Shown here: one piece after another, positions 26,598 to 36,358 of the stretch
How the letters are laid out: the number at the start of each line of letters is the position of its first letter
How positions within the stretch are numbered: the stretch's first letter is position 1
From: CAYUWG01 sp964448285
GTDB lineage: Bacteria; Bacteroidota; Ignavibacteria; SZUA-365
Length of the DNA stretch: 64,000 bases
Reading direction: 5' to 3'
Assembly (NCBI GenBank): GCA_964448285.1
Contig: CAYUWG010000010.1
Span: 1 to 64,000, forward strand
Made by a program: the position numbers and the translations under genes
Notes under the pieces: generated by a model
Databases searched by the model: none
What the model was told of the DNA's origin: nothing
What the model saw: the letters and a program-made list of their open reading frames with translations, nothing else

Positions 26598-29500
26598 ATG
26601 AGAAACCATTTCCGCTCCCTGTTCACGCAACTGTCCGCTTTGATTCTCTTCGCGGCGCTGGTTGGAATACCCGCATCGAAAGCTCAGCAGGCTGACCAGA
26701 AAGGTATGGGAAATGCGGTGTTCGATTCGATGCGATTTGCCCGGGCGCAGAACTCTGCCATATCAGTGATCGTCGAAAAATCCCGTGGTCAGTTCTGGAT
26801 TGAAACAACAAAGGGCGAACGACTGCTTTTTGCCGGGAAGAGCTACTTGACATCGTTTACGAATCTTCGCTTTGACGGAACGACCTTCACGAACAACAAC
26901 CTTCAAAATCCCCAGACCCCGCGTGGAACTGAGCGAATGGCGTTCGGTGATGCCATGGCTTTAGCCGACAGAGTGCGGTTTCAGACGACTGTCGTTCATT
27001 TCGGCCGAACCGTGGTATTGACACAGGATTTTATCCCGTCGTTAGAGAGTGACTATGCTTTCATTCGAATCGAAACTTCGATTGAAAACCTGACATCGGT
27101 GAATGTGACGACAGGAGTGCAGTTGATGTTCGACGTCTATCTCGGTCAATCGGATTTGATCGATGTGAAGGTTGATGGAAGCGCGATCCACAGGGAATCC
27201 CAATGGCGTGATTCGAAGGTACCGGACATGTGGAGCGGATCGAGTTTGACATGCCCGATTGAACTACGTGGTCGGTTGCGTGGAAGCACAATTACCCCAC
27301 CCGATCAGTTCGTGATTGGTCGGTGGCAGTACAATGGTTACTTAGGAGCCGCTGCGTGGAACTATCAACCGTCCGGGCTGACCTTTACCGATAACGCGGT
27401 GCTACTGCAATGGAACGAAGCGACCCTTCGCCCTCGGGAGAAACGTACCGTGAGCACGGACTACGGATATATCGGCTCCCTCGAAACAGAACTTTTCTGT
27501 TCGGCTGATGACGTTCAACTCTCAGCGGATGGGAAGTCCTATGTTCCGCATCCTTTCACCGTCTCAGCGACAGTACGAAATACTGGAACTGTTCAACTCC
27601 CGCCTATGGATGTCGCTATCCAACTTCCACTTAGGACCTCTCTGGCGCCAGGCGAATCGCTCGTCAAGTCGATCGGCCCAATCCCGATCGGTGGAGATTC
27701 GATCCTTCAGTGGCAGGTCTATTCTGAACTCCGCGATACAACCTCGCTCCTCTCCTTCCCGATACAAATCGTCCGACCTTTTGCCTTGCAGGCGACATGT
27801 ACAGACTCAGTCACGCTACCGGCGGTTCATCGCTATGCCGTTTCGTTGACCTGTCCTGACACAATCCACCTGACGCTCAGCCCTGATGGATACAGTTACG
27901 ATCCAGATACTTTGAACGTCACCGCAAACATTCAGAATTCAGGCAATGTCCCGCTCACCGTGTTGGTCGCATCGATAGTTCTTCCCGATGAACTGCTTCT
28001 TGATGGAACGCCGCCTTTTCAAAACGTCTCTCCGTTACCTCTCACGCCCGGTCTCCACGGCACAGCAGTGTGGAAGCTCTGGGCAAAATCCCAGCGAAAA
28101 GAAACCTTCGTGGCCTATACCATCAAAATTATCGGGGAGAATGGAGTGAACGATTCCTGCAAAGGGATTATCCACCTTCCGGCAATTCACGAACAGCCCC
28201 CATGTGTGGATAACGGCACCACAACGAAGGGCAAGGAATTCTGGACGGCATTCCCACTGAACGATAGAGGAGAATCACCCGAGCAATTGTGTCTTTTCAT
28301 TTCTGCGACACGGGAAAGTCGTGTTCGCATCAGCAGACCCATATTAGGTTTAGCCGATGATTTGATCGTCCCTTCCGGCACGACTGCAACGTTCATCGTC
28401 GAACCGACGATGGATGATCAGATTGAGGATACTGTCACGCAGCTCGGAATTCACATTGCAAGCGATGAGCTTATTGCTGTGTATTCTGCGAACCTTCGTC
28501 AACTTCACAGCGATGGAAGTATCGTACTCCCGGTTCATGCATTGGGAAAGAAGTACGTCACTGTTGGGTACAACAACGAAATGCCGGAGGAGTATTTTCT
28601 CATCGCCGCAACGGAGAACGGTACGACTGTTGAAATCAACCCCTTCTCACAGTCATCCACATTGCGACCCGGTCGTGTGCCATATACGATCCTTATGAAT
28701 CAAGGTGAAACGTACATGCTGAAGGCGAGGCTCCTCGGCTTGTTCGGTGGACTCTCAGGCAGTTTCATCGACGCCGATAAACCCGTCGCAGTAATCTCCG
28801 GTGCACACACTGGATGGATTCCTACGAATACTTTCAGTGTGTATGGTTTTCTGAATCCTCATTATGAACAGGTGATCCCTATCGAGCATCTTGGTTCCGA
28901 GTATATCACTGTCCCTTTTGCCTCACGAAAAAGAGGTGATACTTTCGAAGCTATCGCCGCATACGATTCTACGACAGTTACAGTCGATGGTCGGACGCCT
29001 GTATTGCTTGTGCAAAAAGGAGATGCGCAAGAGTTTCTTCTTGAATCCGCTGCATCCGTAAAAGGAGACAGGCCATTCCTTCTCGCGCAATTCGCGAACT
29101 CCGCCGCTTGGGATGACAGCCTGAATCAACATGGTGATGGATCGATGGTGATCCACAGTCCATTGGACCGATCCACAAACTGCCACTCTTTCCCCGTCGG
29201 GACTGGAAATCGATTCGATACTTCTTTTGTTAATATCGTCGTCCCAACGGATGCAAATTCATCAGTGACCTTCAACGGTCGTGTTTTAAGCGATACCGCA
29301 TTTCGTGCAGTCGGTTCAACCGGATACAGCGTTGCACAACTTCCGCTGCGCAGAGGAATGTACCGTGTTGAGACGAAAGATCAACGGGGTATCAGTGCTA
29401 TCGTCTATGGTTTTGAGTATCACGACGCTGTCACTTTCAATAGCGGTTATCTTGTAACCCGGACTTCGCCTCTCACCGAGGTTGAACATTTGGATCGGTC

Positions 29501-29762
29501 AGGATTCGAACTGCTTCTTCCCACGCCGAATCCTGCGTCAGAATCTTTTCTCGTAAAGTATCGCCTGTCTGAACCTTCCAATGTGCAATTGAATCTATAC
29601 GACATGCTTGGACGACGCATGAAATCTATGGTCAACGGGGCTCTCCCCTCCGGAGAACACCATCTCGCTGTACACGTTCGTGAATTACCGAACGGTCTGT
29701 ATATCTTGAGGATGGCTTATGAGCGTGGTACCTTGATACAAAAAGTCATCATCAAGCGATAA
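26598..29762 (+). CDS. T9SS cargo with IgGFc-binding-type domain, first gene of a surface operon
   Basis: 1054 residues. Signal peptide (LSALILFAALVGIPASKAQ), then several beta-sandwich repeats with TVTLPAVHRY-like segments (about 300-530). An IgGFc-binding-type region (about 540-960) reads GKEFWTAFPLNDRGE, IHIASDELIAVYSAN, LPVHALGKKYVTVGY, and DKPVAVISGAHTGWIP. The T9SS type-A domain ends GLYILRMAYERGTL and IIKR. The homologous animal domain binds IgG Fc, but in bacteria the role is adhesion-like and unproven. Start is uncertain (ATG 26541 is the alternative). The barrel gene follows six bases later. Confidence 0.8.
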   Translation: MRNHFRSLFTQLSALILFAALVGIPASKAQQADQKGMGNAVFDSMRFARAQNSAISVIVEKSRGQFWIETTKGERLLFAGKSYLTSFTNLRFDGTTFTNNNLQNPQTPRGTERMAFGDAMALADRVRFQTTVVHFGRTVVLTQDFIPSLESDYAFIRIETSIENLTSVNVTTGVQLMFDVYLGQSDLIDVKVDGSAIHRESQWRDSKVPDMWSGSSLTCPIELRGRLRGSTITPPDQFVIGRWQYNGYLGAAAWNYQPSGLTFTDNAVLLQWNEATLRPREKRTVSTDYGYIGSLETELFCSADDVQLSADGKSYVPHPFTVSATVRNTGTVQLPPMDVAIQLPLRTSLAPGESLVKSIGPIPIGGDSILQWQVYSELRDTTSLLSFPIQIVRPFALQATCTDSVTLPAVHRYAVSLTCPDTIHLTLSPDGYSYDPDTLNVTANIQNSGNVPLTVLVASIVLPDELLLDGTPPFQNVSPLPLTPGLHGTAVWKLWAKSQRKETFVAYTIKIIGENGVNDSCKGIIHLPAIHEQPPCVDNGTTTKGKEFWTAFPLNDRGESPEQLCLFISATRESRVRISRPILGLADDLIVPSGTTATFIVEPTMDDQIEDTVTQLGIHIASDELIAVYSANLRQLHSDGSIVLPVHALGKKYVTVGYNNEMPEEYFLIAATENGTTVEINPFSQSSTLRPGRVPYTILMNQGETYMLKARLLGLFGGLSGSFIDADKPVAVISGAHTGWIPTNTFSVYGFLNPHYEQVIPIEHLGSEYITVPFASRKRGDTFEAIAAYDSTTVTVDGRTPVLLVQKGDAQEFLLESAASVKGDRPFLLAQFANSAAWDDSLNQHGDGSMVIHSPLDRSTNCHSFPVGTGNRFDTSFVNIVVPTDANSSVTFNGRVLSDTAFRAVGSTGYSVAQLPLRRGMYRVETKDQRGISAIVYGFEYHDAVTFNSGYLVTRTSPLTEVEHLDRSGFELLLPTPNPASESFLVKYRLSEPSNVQLNLYDMLGRRMKSMVNGALPSGEHHLAVHVRELPNGLYILRMAYERGTLIQKVIIKR

Positions 29763-29768
29763 GGGCGC

Positions 29769-30566
29769 ATGGTTCGATTTCAATTCCTATATAACATATT
29801 ATGGAAAACGGCAGGCCTTCTCCTCTTCGTCGCTTATGCGAGTCTCGGTCAGTTTCGCGCGGCTCCGGTAAATCCATATGAAAGCGATGTCATCTCCGCC
29901 AGACCCATCAGATACTTCATCGGGCTTGCCCTTGGAGGCTACGCATACCAACACCTCGGTGAATTCTCTCCCAATTGCGACTGCGTCTTTTCCGATCAGG
30001 AAAAGATTCGTCCCCTGTTTGGATTGGAATTCTCAATCAATTATCCAAAACTTGGTTTTGCCGTTCGTATGCTTGCGACATTTCGCGATTATTCAGGGCA
30101 GTTCCAACGCACGGAATTCCGCTCTGCGACTATCGTAGGGAATAATTCCGATGAGCAAATCGAGTTTAGGAATTCTTCGAACGTTCATCTCCAGCAAATA
30201 AATTTTCTTCCTTCAATTGCATGGTATTTTCCATCGACGGAGGCTTTTTGGTTCACCGGTTTTGAGATCGGAATTCCTTTGAAATGGAGATATGATCACA
30301 TTGAAGATATCCTGACGGAAGGATTCGAGTATTTCGACGGTGGAACAACGACGACATTACTCTCCGAGCGGGATATCCCGGGCGATGGCCGATTGCAGTT
30401 TGGACTCTCGACGGGATTCGGTGTCGATGTGCGACTCTCTGACCGATTCTACCTCACACCTTCCATCGGAATAACCTATCCGCTCGTATCCGTTTCAACC
30501 GAGGATGAATCGTGGAAAGTCCTTTCGGAATACGCCTATCTTGTATTGAAATATCGATTGAACTGA
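29769..30566 (+). CDS. Outer-membrane beta-barrel protein
   Basis: 265 residues: signal peptide (about 10-28), then repeated amphipathic strands (YFIGLALGGYAYQHL, LGFAVRMLATFRDY, FWFTGFEIGIPLKWRY, FYLTPSIGITYPLVS) and a final strand YAYLVLKYRLN. It resembles porin-like Bacteroidota barrels but lacks an obvious PorP/SprF opening motif. It sits between a T9SS cargo and a PD40/OmpA lipoprotein, one base before the latter, so a role in presenting or anchoring the cargo is inferred. Confidence 0.7.
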   Translation: MVRFQFLYNILWKTAGLLLFVAYASLGQFRAAPVNPYESDVISARPIRYFIGLALGGYAYQHLGEFSPNCDCVFSDQEKIRPLFGLEFSINYPKLGFAVRMLATFRDYSGQFQRTEFRSATIVGNNSDEQIEFRNSSNVHLQQINFLPSIAWYFPSTEAFWFTGFEIGIPLKWRYDHIEDILTEGFEYFDGGTTTTLLSERDIPGDGRLQFGLSTGFGVDVRLSDRFYLTPSIGITYPLVSVSTEDESWKVLSEYAYLVLKYRLN

Positions 30567-30567
30567 C

Positions 30568-32124
30568 ATGCGTTTACGGCATCATTTCCTCATTCTGTTG
30601 TCTGCACTATTCGTATCGTGTGCCCCCGACGTCGCACTGATGGATCATGGCAACAGGGATTTGAAAGTGATTCATCTCCCTTCTCAAATCAACTCCATTG
30701 AGGATGACTATGCCCCGGTTCTTATCGGTGAGACAATGTACTTCACGTCGAGAAGAATGGCTTCCGAAGGAGGCGACGATTACGATAAACTGTATTCGAG
30801 CCGCTTATTGAATGGTACTTGGGAAAATCCAGTCCGAGCGCTGCCCCATGAGCCTATTGATTTGAATGAAGGCTCTTTCACGTTCGACCTTTCACGCTCG
30901 GTCGTGCTTTTCACTCAATGCTATCGGAAAGATGGCGTCGGGGATTGCGATATCTATCAAGCCGAGCTTCGTGATGGGAAGCTTTTAAAACTTCAGAATC
31001 CCGGTGAACCTTTGAACAATGTTGAGTGGGATTCACACCCAAGCCTCACGCAGGATGGAAGCGTGCTGTATTTTTCCTCAGAACGCCATGGTGGATTTGG
31101 AGGAAGCGACATTTGGACTTCGAAAAGACTCGCGAATGGGCAATGGTCGATACCGGAAAATATCGGGCAAACGATCAACACTTCAGGTGATGAAAAGACG
31201 CCATACATTTCTCCTGACGGGAATACATTATATTTCTCATCTGACTCACATGGCGGATTCGGTGACTTCGATTTATTCCAGTCGAAGAAAGTGAATGGGA
31301 ATTGGACCCAACCCTTGAATCTCGGTAAACCATATAACTCGCGACATGATGAACTTTTTTATTCTGCCACACCAACGGGTGATACGGCAGTATTTTCTTC
31401 CAATCGGACCGGGAGTATCGGCGGGTTAGATATTTATATGGTTGTCCGATCGCCAAAGCCTGAACCGCCGCCACCACCCGTTGTGAGAGAACCTTTGTCC
31501 ATCAGGTACACGACACGAAATGCATTTACTCTTTCACCGGTAGAAACATTTATCACGTTTACGGATGATGGTGGGACGGAAGAACGTATAAGAACTGACG
31601 AAGATGGAAAGACGGAGATAAGACGTATCGATGCAGGCCGAAGATACTTTCTTACAGCGGAACGCATAGGATTTCTAAGTGCTGTCGATACGATTTTCTA
31701 CTCACCCGATGCATATGGGCATCATGAGCGGGAACTTCTTCTTGTCCCTGTCCGAGAGAAGGAAAGGATTATCTATTCATTCGTTGTTGAGTTTGATTTC
31801 GACTACTTCAACATCCGGCCTGAAGAGAAAAGGCATTTGGACAGCGCCGTAATCGTGTTGGCAAAATTTCCGCATTCCGTCGTCGTCGTTACCGGGCATA
31901 CCGACTCGCTCGGAACAGAGTCGTATAATCTCCGGCTTGGATGGAACCGCGCGAAGGAAGTCAGCACATACGTCGGAAAGTATATGAAAGAGAAGGGCGC
32001 CAAGCTTGAAAAACCATTGGAAGTGCGGACATACGGCGAGGAGTTACCTATAGCAAGCAACGCAACGGAAGAAGGAAGACAGCGCAACCGTCGGGTGGAA
32101 ATTGCAATAGTCCGGTATGACTGA
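30568..32124 (+). CDS. PD40-repeat / OmpA-domain lipoprotein
   Basis: 518 residues. Lipoprotein signal (LFVSC, Cys near 17). The PD40 (WD40-like) propeller repeats (about 45-290) carry MYFTSRR, SFTFDLS, LYFSSERHGGFGGSDIW and LYFSSDSHGGFGDFDL. A CarboxypepD-like strand region (about 300-390) comes next. The OmpA peptidoglycan-binding domain (about 395-518) reads FDFDYFNIRPEEKRHLDS, VTGHTDSLGTESYNLRL and EGRQRNRRVEIAI. It should tether outer-membrane complexes to peptidoglycan. The last eight bases overlap rsmG. Confidence 0.9.
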   Translation: MRLRHHFLILLSALFVSCAPDVALMDHGNRDLKVIHLPSQINSIEDDYAPVLIGETMYFTSRRMASEGGDDYDKLYSSRLLNGTWENPVRALPHEPIDLNEGSFTFDLSRSVVLFTQCYRKDGVGDCDIYQAELRDGKLLKLQNPGEPLNNVEWDSHPSLTQDGSVLYFSSERHGGFGGSDIWTSKRLANGQWSIPENIGQTINTSGDEKTPYISPDGNTLYFSSDSHGGFGDFDLFQSKKVNGNWTQPLNLGKPYNSRHDELFYSATPTGDTAVFSSNRTGSIGGLDIYMVVRSPKPEPPPPPVVREPLSIRYTTRNAFTLSPVETFITFTDDGGTEERIRTDEDGKTEIRRIDAGRRYFLTAERIGFLSAVDTIFYSPDAYGHHERELLLVPVREKERIIYSFVVEFDFDYFNIRPEEKRHLDSAVIVLAKFPHSVVVVTGHTDSLGTESYNLRLGWNRAKEVSTYVGKYMKEKGAKLEKPLEVRTYGEELPIASNATEEGRQRNRRVEIAIVRYD

Positions 32125-32794
32125 AAGAACTACGGGGAGATTCGACTCGGCTTATCTCCAACGAGTAATGCATAGTGCAGGAGTTGAGATCACTCCAACT
32201 CAATTGCAACGGTTGGAGGAATATGTCTATGCGTTGATAGACGCAAACAAGAAGCTGAACCTGATTTCACGGAAAGATGAAACTGACATCTGGCGAAATC
32301 ATATTCTCCATAGTTTAAGTCTTCTTGCGGTCGCATTACTAGAACCACATTGGGAGTTTCTCGATTTTGGCACTGGCGGCGGATTACCCGGTGTCCCGCT
32401 CGCAATCCTCCTCCCTGAAGCGCGTTTTATTCTCTGCGATTCCATCAGGAAAAAAGTACTTGTTGTTGAAGAAATCGTTTCAAAAATGGAATTGGAAAAC
32501 GTTCAGTGCATCACTGCTCGAGTGGAAGAATTGAGTGACCGATATCGAAACCGCGTCAACGGTGTTCTTGCGCGAGCGGTAACGAAATTAGATGCTCTTG
32601 TTCATCAGAGTCGTCATATGATTGAACCAGGTGGAGTTCTTTTCGCATGGAAAGGCGGCGATATTAGTTCGGAAATCCAGCAAGCACGGCGCATATCGTC
32701 AGTCCTTTCAGTTGAAACCATACCGATACGATTCGATAAGGAACCTTACTTTGAACGAGAGGAGAAAAAGATCGTTCGGGTGATTCTCAAATGA
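32117..32794 (+). CDS. rsmG: 16S rRNA (guanine527-N7)-methyltransferase
   Basis: 225 residues, SAM-dependent. Motifs are NKKLNLISRKDE, the HILHSLSLL segment, FLDFGTGGGLPGVPLAI (SAM loop), and RAVTKLDALV. It methylates G527 of 16S rRNA. It overlaps the OmpA gene by eight bases and the next lipoprotein gene by four (ATGA), so this housekeeping enzyme is embedded in a surface operon. Confidence 0.95.
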   Translation: MTERTTGRFDSAYLQRVMHSAGVEITPTQLQRLEEYVYALIDANKKLNLISRKDETDIWRNHILHSLSLLAVALLEPHWEFLDFGTGGGLPGVPLAILLPEARFILCDSIRKKVLVVEEIVSKMELENVQCITARVEELSDRYRNRVNGVLARAVTKLDALVHQSRHMIEPGGVLFAWKGGDISSEIQQARRISSVLSVETIPIRFDKEPYFEREEKKIVRVILK

Positions 32795-33549
32795 CCAACT
32801 TGGTTTCGCTCGGTTTTATTTCATTCATTTTCATTCTGTCCGGCTGTTCCGTTCTTCGAACGATTACAGGTAGTGATATCGATCCCGATCGCTTCGATAA
32901 GGCACGTCAGGCACGAATGCTGGAAGTCCGACAACAAGCAGCTTTGCATTTAGCTGAGCGACTTATCTCGGGAGATCCTGTGGATAACGGTGATGTAACA
33001 CTTTACATCAATCAGGAAGGAGTTGGGAAGTTCGTTCAGCAATATATCGGTACCAACGGCTGGATTGATTCTCACACGCGCTATATTATACGCAACGCAA
33101 CAGTACAACTCTTTAATGGTTCTGCGATAATGTCGCTCGACTTGTTTGTTCATAGCGATAAATATAGCACCGATGTTGAGCTTGTTATGGATTGCATCCT
33201 TTCTTTTCGTATTGTCAATGATGAATTGGAAGCGCTTGTAGAACCGTTCAATATTTCTCCGAAGGTCACGGCAGAAGGCGTACTTTTACCCTTTGAGGAT
33301 ATTCTCGCCGATATCATCAAAGTCCGACTGGCAAGGTTGAGCAAGGATATTCCTCCCATCCGTTTCCCGATTGACTATTCCAGTACAATTCCCATGGAAT
33401 CAGTGAATACCTCAATCCGTACAAAGGTCAACATGTCCATACAAAGTCCGAGACGGCTCATAAACAGCAGGCTTATACTGAAGGAAGTTCTCGTCTTTAA
33501 TCGTTGCATTGTCATATCCATGGATATCAATAAGCTTTCCGTAAAATGA
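32791..33549 (+). CDS. Lipoprotein of unknown function, first of a tandem pair
   Basis: 252 residues. Lipoprotein signal (FILSGCS, Cys19). The body alternates long amphipathic strands: VTLYINQEGVGKFVQQYI, NATVQLFNGSAIMSLDLFV, and VEPFNISPKVTAEGVLLPF. The curved-strand pattern with ISPKVTAEG recalls tubular lipid-binding (TULIP/BPI-like) proteins, which is inference only. Start and stop both overlap neighbours as ATGA, so it is strictly co-translated. Confidence 0.65.
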   Translation: MTNLVSLGFISFIFILSGCSVLRTITGSDIDPDRFDKARQARMLEVRQQAALHLAERLISGDPVDNGDVTLYINQEGVGKFVQQYIGTNGWIDSHTRYIIRNATVQLFNGSAIMSLDLFVHSDKYSTDVELVMDCILSFRIVNDELEALVEPFNISPKVTAEGVLLPFEDILADIIKVRLARLSKDIPPIRFPIDYSSTIPMESVNTSIRTKVNMSIQSPRRLINSRLILKEVLVFNRCIVISMDINKLSVK

Positions 33550-34400
33550 AAGGATACTTCATTGTTTTGCTGTTTGTCTCGTTTGTACTTCCATCGTGCT
33601 CGACCCTCGATATACCGACGACGGAAGAATCCCTTCAGACAATACACCGCATAAGCCCTCAATTAGCGTTTACCGATAAAGCGATAGATGTAATCAGCAT
33701 GATGCTTCCATCAGCCGTTCATATTACTGTGAACTTGAAGCAAGCTGCATTGAATCGCTTCATTAAAGGTATTACAGAGAACAGAACCGACGATTTACAT
33801 GTTCTGCTGCATAAGACAAGCCCGCTCGTTTCCGAGACAAAAACGATCCTGGGATTACCATACTCAAATTATATCGATCTCGATTCCGGTTTCATGACAA
33901 TCAACGTAAAGGAAATGCGTTTCACGCGTTTTTCCGGAACTCGAGTTGATGCCGTTTTCGCGTTGGAGGGAAAGGGCAGGATTCGCGCATCGGGCAGGTA
34001 CATGGGAATTCCAGGGAGAACATCACCGGAATTGGAATTATCGCTTAATGATGTCGTTTCGTTCGATCTCGGTCTTGTCGAAGGTAATCTCCAACTACGA
34101 CCCGTTCAGAAGACGGTAGTCCTTAAGACAAGGATGCTGGTAACGCTTTTAGAGTGGAAGATCCCATGGAGTGAGGAAATCGACCTCCAGGTTGCGGACA
34201 TTGTCCCTGCTTTCACTTTGCCGTCAACACTTCGTGGTTCTATACAGTTACCTGTACCAGCCTCCACTCCTGGCGAGAAGAGTGTGGAGTATCATGAGCG
34301 TCGGATCGAATTATTTCAAACAACCGTGATATTCGATGATGATGCTCTCTCACTGCGGACGAACTTCGACATCAGGAACGAGAATGGACAAAGAAAGTAG
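33546..34400 (+). CDS. Lipoprotein of unknown function, second of a tandem pair
   Basis: 284 residues. Lipoprotein signal (FVLPSCS, Cys18). A long strand-rich body has VHITVNLKQAALNRFIKG, SGFMTINVKEMRFTRFSG, and VEGNLQLRPVQKTVVLKT. It shares build with the preceding lipoprotein: one hydrophobic strand-helix opening followed by long amphipathic strands. Together they look like partners in lipid or cargo handling at the outer membrane. Last gene of the operon. Confidence 0.65.
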   Translation: MKGYFIVLLFVSFVLPSCSTLDIPTTEESLQTIHRISPQLAFTDKAIDVISMMLPSAVHITVNLKQAALNRFIKGITENRTDDLHVLLHKTSPLVSETKTILGLPYSNYIDLDSGFMTINVKEMRFTRFSGTRVDAVFALEGKGRIRASGRYMGIPGRTSPELELSLNDVVSFDLGLVEGNLQLRPVQKTVVLKTRMLVTLLEWKIPWSEEIDLQVADIVPAFTLPSTLRGSIQLPVPASTPGEKSVEYHERRIELFQTTVIFDDDALSLRTNFDIRNENGQRK

Positions 34401-34479
34401 TACTCTTCAATGTTCCTTCACGAAGGATGAGACTGGATTCCGATACATACGTTTGCATGAATAATCGCGACTGATATCA

Positions 34480-36303
34480 TCAACGGATGAGGAGAATACG
34501 TGCTTCGGCATTGTCGCGAGACAGCACCGTTATGAAATACATACCGGGGTTCAACTCAGCAATTGGAATATTCAGCGTCGTCATCCCTTGAGAAATCTCA
34601 CGGACGAAGCGCGGGATGACTTCGATACCAATGGTGTTTGAAATGATGACCGCGATCGATGCCGTTGTGGATGATTCAATATCCAGCGATACGTGTTTCC
34701 TACCTTGCAAGGGGTTCGGATAAACGTCTGAGAGTTTCAAGCTCGAAGGAAATATGAATGCTTTTACCGAGGTCGGCGTCTGTAGCGTAAATGCAAACTC
34801 CGTACCCTTAGGTGAACGACCCGTTATGGTTCGGGCATCGATCCACCATCGGTAATTTCCATCTGGAAGCGATAGAGGAAGCGTGCGTCCTTTGATATTC
34901 TTTATTATTTGGACCGGTGTACCATTTCGTACATACGAAAGATCGTACACTGTGTTGATATCTGAAGAAAGATTATCTGGTAGGCTCCATTCAAACCGTG
35001 TAAAATAGGAGAGAGTTGAAGCATCGTTCGGTGAAAGAAGACGCACGACATCCGGTGTGATGAGTACCGGTGAATAATGTGCCCGAGTAAAGAAAACATC
35101 ACCAGCATCTCGTCGTGCATCCTGCCAGACGATATAACATACTCCATCATCGCCGACAATCAAGTGCCCTTCTTCCTGCCGCGAATTGGGGGATTCATCC
35201 GTAAGTTTGTTCCCCGTCGAAAATGTGTTTCCTCCATCGACAGAGGTCGTGTAATACACATCCATTGCATCAGTCCGGTTATCCTGGTACACGATAAGGA
35301 TTGCGCCGGACGGCAGGACGCCAACGGTTGCATAATTGGTTTGTCGCGGCGAGTCAGAGATCTTAAGATCAGGTCCACAGACATCAGCATTTGAAAGAAG
35401 GACAGCGTAGAAGATATTATCCTTTCCACCTTGTGCCTGTCGTGCATCACGCCAAACGACGTGGAGGTTATCGTACTGATCTAAAGTTACAGAAGGCCCG
35501 GTCATTGGACATGCATCGATCATCCATGACTGCGACGCCGCGGGAATCGCCGGGTCGAATGTATCGCCGCCGGTCTTGGATCGTGATATAAAGATATCTC
35601 TACGATTATTGATATTACTGCGATATGCGAGATAAACGACTTTCTGCGCGGTGACGGCAATATCAATGGCGCAGCATTCACAGCTTCCTCCAAAGCCTTC
35701 CGGCATCCAGCTCACGCGTTTCGGCTTGGTAAACGACATTCCACCATCAGTGGATTTCGTGAAATAGATCTGATGATTCGCGTCAAGTCCTTGCTGTTGG
35801 TCGCGTGCATCGACAAACGCGACATAGATGTGGTTTTCCGCATCGACGGCGATAGCGGGAAAGTCCTGTGCCCACTTCGATGCATCATCGCTTAGTGAGA
35901 CGGGTACGGAAAAACTCAAACCGGCATCTTCCGAACGTGTATAAAACACATCCGGTTGGTTATTGATCTTCTGTTCAACCCAGACGACATGAATTCGTCC
36001 GAGACCATCGATAGCGAAATTCGGTCGTCGTTGGTTGCCGCCCGGAACTTTCCCACCCCGGTAAACCGGCCTGTTCGGCGAAAAGGTGTTTCCGCCATCG
36101 GTTGAAGTCGCCATATAGATATCACCGTTGGAATTCGTCCGCGTATCGACCCAGAGAACGTAGAGACCGCCATTACGGTCTATGCGAATTGTTGGGACCT
36201 TTTGTGCGCGGTTCCCTGCATCATCGTTTATTCGGATGTTCGGTGAGAAGGTCTGACTGAATAGCGTAGAACAAAACAGCAGGAGTACACAAACATGTCT
36301 CAT
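34480..36303 (-). CDS. T9SS cargo with sialidase-like (BNR) repeats
   Basis: 607 residues: signal peptide (VCVLLLFCSTLFSQ), then at least six BNR/Asp-box repeats such as TSTDGGNTFSPN, RSEDAGLSFSVP, KSTDGGMSFTKP, RSKTGGDTFDPA and TSVDGGNTFSTG. These form a beta-propeller, each with a WxDxR-like strand (VLWVDTRTNSNGD, VVWRDARQ, IVWQDARRDAGD). The C-terminus is a T9SS domain (SDVYPNPLQGRKHVSLDI, NPGMYFITVLS). No sialidase catalytic Arg triad was checked, so enzymatic activity is not claimed. Start ATG 36303 fits the signal peptide; the frame opens to 36477. Confidence 0.85.
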   Translation of the reverse strand: MRHVCVLLLFCSTLFSQTFSPNIRINDDAGNRAQKVPTIRIDRNGGLYVLWVDTRTNSNGDIYMATSTDGGNTFSPNRPVYRGGKVPGGNQRRPNFAIDGLGRIHVVWVEQKINNQPDVFYTRSEDAGLSFSVPVSLSDDASKWAQDFPAIAVDAENHIYVAFVDARDQQQGLDANHQIYFTKSTDGGMSFTKPKRVSWMPEGFGGSCECCAIDIAVTAQKVVYLAYRSNINNRRDIFISRSKTGGDTFDPAIPAASQSWMIDACPMTGPSVTLDQYDNLHVVWRDARQAQGGKDNIFYAVLLSNADVCGPDLKISDSPRQTNYATVGVLPSGAILIVYQDNRTDAMDVYYTTSVDGGNTFSTGNKLTDESPNSRQEEGHLIVGDDGVCYIVWQDARRDAGDVFFTRAHYSPVLITPDVVRLLSPNDASTLSYFTRFEWSLPDNLSSDINTVYDLSYVRNGTPVQIIKNIKGRTLPLSLPDGNYRWWIDARTITGRSPKGTEFAFTLQTPTSVKAFIFPSSLKLSDVYPNPLQGRKHVSLDIESSTTASIAVIISNTIGIEVIPRFVREISQGMTTLNIPIAELNPGMYFITVLSRDNAEARILLIR

Positions 36304-36358
36304 AGTATGGGCTTTCGTTTTGAGGGTGAGTGAAAACTGTTCGATCACGAATTGTCTC

